A DNA stretch of 7,018 nucleotides. Origin: Candidatus Magasanikiibacteriota bacterium (GTDB lineage: Bacteria; Patescibacteriota; Patescibacteriia; Magasanikbacterales; GWA2-37-8). This document shows positions 6,238-7,018 of this stretch, in pieces. The notes under the pieces are model-generated. The model made no database searches. It was given only the letters and a program-made list of their open reading frames with translations, and was not told the origin of the DNA. The position numbers and the translations under genes were made by a program. Within the stretch, counting starts at the first letter, position 1; each line of letters opens with the position of its first letter. Location of the stretch: assembly GCA_903858555.1 (NCBI GenBank), contig CAIOJG010000154.1, positions 1-7,018 on the forward strand. The letters run 5' to 3'.

Positions 6238-6282
6238 TGCTAACCCTTGTTTTTTCCGCTAATCAGTGGTAAGTTATCCCAT
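6218..6282 (+). promoter_or_regulatory. region expected to hold the dnaG promoter
   Basis: This short gap must carry any local plus-strand promoter for dnaG. TAAAAT at 6218-6223 is a good -10 candidate but lacks a well-spaced -35. TTGTTT (6247-6252) with TAAGTT (6270-6275) has 17-nt spacing, but its hexamers are weak, and it would start almost at the ATG, giving a leaderless mRNA. Neither can be called firmly. No SD precedes the ATG at 6283. Confidence 0.25.
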
Positions 6283-7018
6283 ATGGCCGATACTCAACTC
6301 ATCAAAGAAAAAATAGATTTGGTGCAATTGGTGCAGGAATACGTACCTCTAAAAAAGGCCGGTATTTATTATAAAGCACCCTGTCCCTTTCACCGTGAAA
6401 AAACTCCATCTTTCATGGTCAACGCCGAAAAACAAATTTGGAAATGTTTTGGTTGTGGAAAAGGCGGCGATGTTTTTTCTTTTATTGAAGAAATGGAAGG
6501 TCTGGATTTTGTAGAAGCTTTAAAACTTTTGGCGCAGCGCGCTGGTGTAAAGATAGAATCCTATCGCGGTGAAATAGATAAAAGTCAAAAAAATCGAATT
6601 TTAGAAATTAATCAAAAAGCGGCTTATTTTTTTAATCATGTTTTACTGGATTTGCCGGCTTCAAAACCCGCGCGTGATTATTTGGAAAATCGTGGTTTAA
6701 AAAAAGAAACCATCGAGCAATGGCAAGTTGGTTTTATTCCGGATCAATGGGATTTACTCACGCAATATTTTTTGAAAAAGGGAACGGGTGTAGATGATTT
6801 GATTGCGGCTGGTCTGACTATAAAAAAAGACAATCCTCGCGCCGGCCAAGGATATTATGATCGTTTTCGTGGTCGCATTATGTTTCCGATTTGGGATGTG
6901 CACGGTAGTGTGGTTGGTTTCACCGGACGTGTTTTAGTAGAGACAGAACATAGTGGCGGTAAATATGTAAATACTCCTCAGACTTTAGTTTATGATAAAT
7001 CGCGCGTGCTCTACGGAC
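6283..7018 (+). CDS. dnaG: DNA primase DnaG, N-terminal part (cut by window end)
   Basis: DnaG makes the RNA primers for lagging-strand replication and works with the replicative helicase. The frame is open from ATG 6283 to the end of the window, 245 codons plus one base. The N-terminal zinc-binding domain is complete: C34 and H37 in CPFHREKTPSF, C55 and C58 in CFGCGKGGDV, preceded by the usual IDLVQLVQEYVPLKKAG helix and followed by FSFIEEMEGLDFVEALKLLA. The RNA-polymerase core begins at about residue 110 and reaches RFRGRIMFPIWD and KSRVLYG, just before the TOPRIM catalytic motifs, which are outside the window. Base composition and codon use return to the AT-rich style of the ribB operon. 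DnaG is normally about 580-650 residues, so less than half is seen. Confidence 0.95.
   Translation, partial: MADTQLIKEKIDLVQLVQEYVPLKKAGIYYKAPCPFHREKTPSFMVNAEKQIWKCFGCGKGGDVFSFIEEMEGLDFVEALKLLAQRAGVKIESYRGEIDKSQKNRILEINQKAAYFFNHVLLDLPASKPARDYLENRGLKKETIEQWQVGFIPDQWDLLTQYFLKKGTGVDDLIAAGLTIKKDNPRAGQGYYDRFRGRIMFPIWDVHGSVVGFTGRVLVETEHSGGKYVNTPQTLVYDKSRVLYG

Noticed and set aside
5787..6240. Complete insertion sequence around the island
   Set aside because: No transposase is encoded, and no matching terminal inverted repeats or target-site duplications were found at the two edges; the 10-bp repeat is confined to one end.

Overview
The window looks like chromosomal DNA from an AT-rich, compactly organised bacterium. 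It fits the Patescibacteria/CPR type best, but this is inference only, because no rRNA or other phylogenetic marker is present. The supporting signs are very tight gene packing, plus-strand starts without a recognisable Shine-Dalgarno (SD) sequence, TAA stops throughout, and a MacAB-like exporter whose adaptor carries a very long helical insert and has no outer-membrane partner beside it.

Positions 1-5786 are an apparent single transcription unit. The tail of an upstream gene may end at 27. A strong sigma70-type promoter (TTGACG, 17-nt spacer, TATGAT) follows, and a perfect 24-bp palindrome overlaps its -10 box. The unit then encodes a small AbrB-type DNA-binding protein (84-308), a membrane-fusion/HlyD-like adaptor (316-1911), a LolD/MacB-type ABC ATPase (1913-2638), two paralogous MacB/FtsX-type permeases (2640-3875 and 3877-5121) and a monofunctional 3,4-dihydroxy-2-butanone-4-phosphate synthase, RibB (5126-5740). 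It closes with a strong intrinsic terminator (5750-5786). The adaptor, ATPase and permeases should form one export complex. The AbrB-like protein is the likely regulator acting at the palindrome. RibB is a metabolic enzyme attached to the end.

Positions 5787-6282 break the pattern. A minus-strand gene of 114 codons (5817-6161) has its own sigma70-like promoter, a real SD and strongly C-ending codons, in DNA visibly richer in G+C than its neighbours. Its product is not recognised. Its 3' end lies inside a 60-nt hairpin-forming segment next to the ribB terminator. It looks like a recently acquired single-gene insertion between ribB and dnaG.

Positions 6283-7018 hold the first 245 codons of DnaG primase, with an intact CHC2 zinc-binding domain and the start of the RNA-polymerase core. 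The gene runs off the window.
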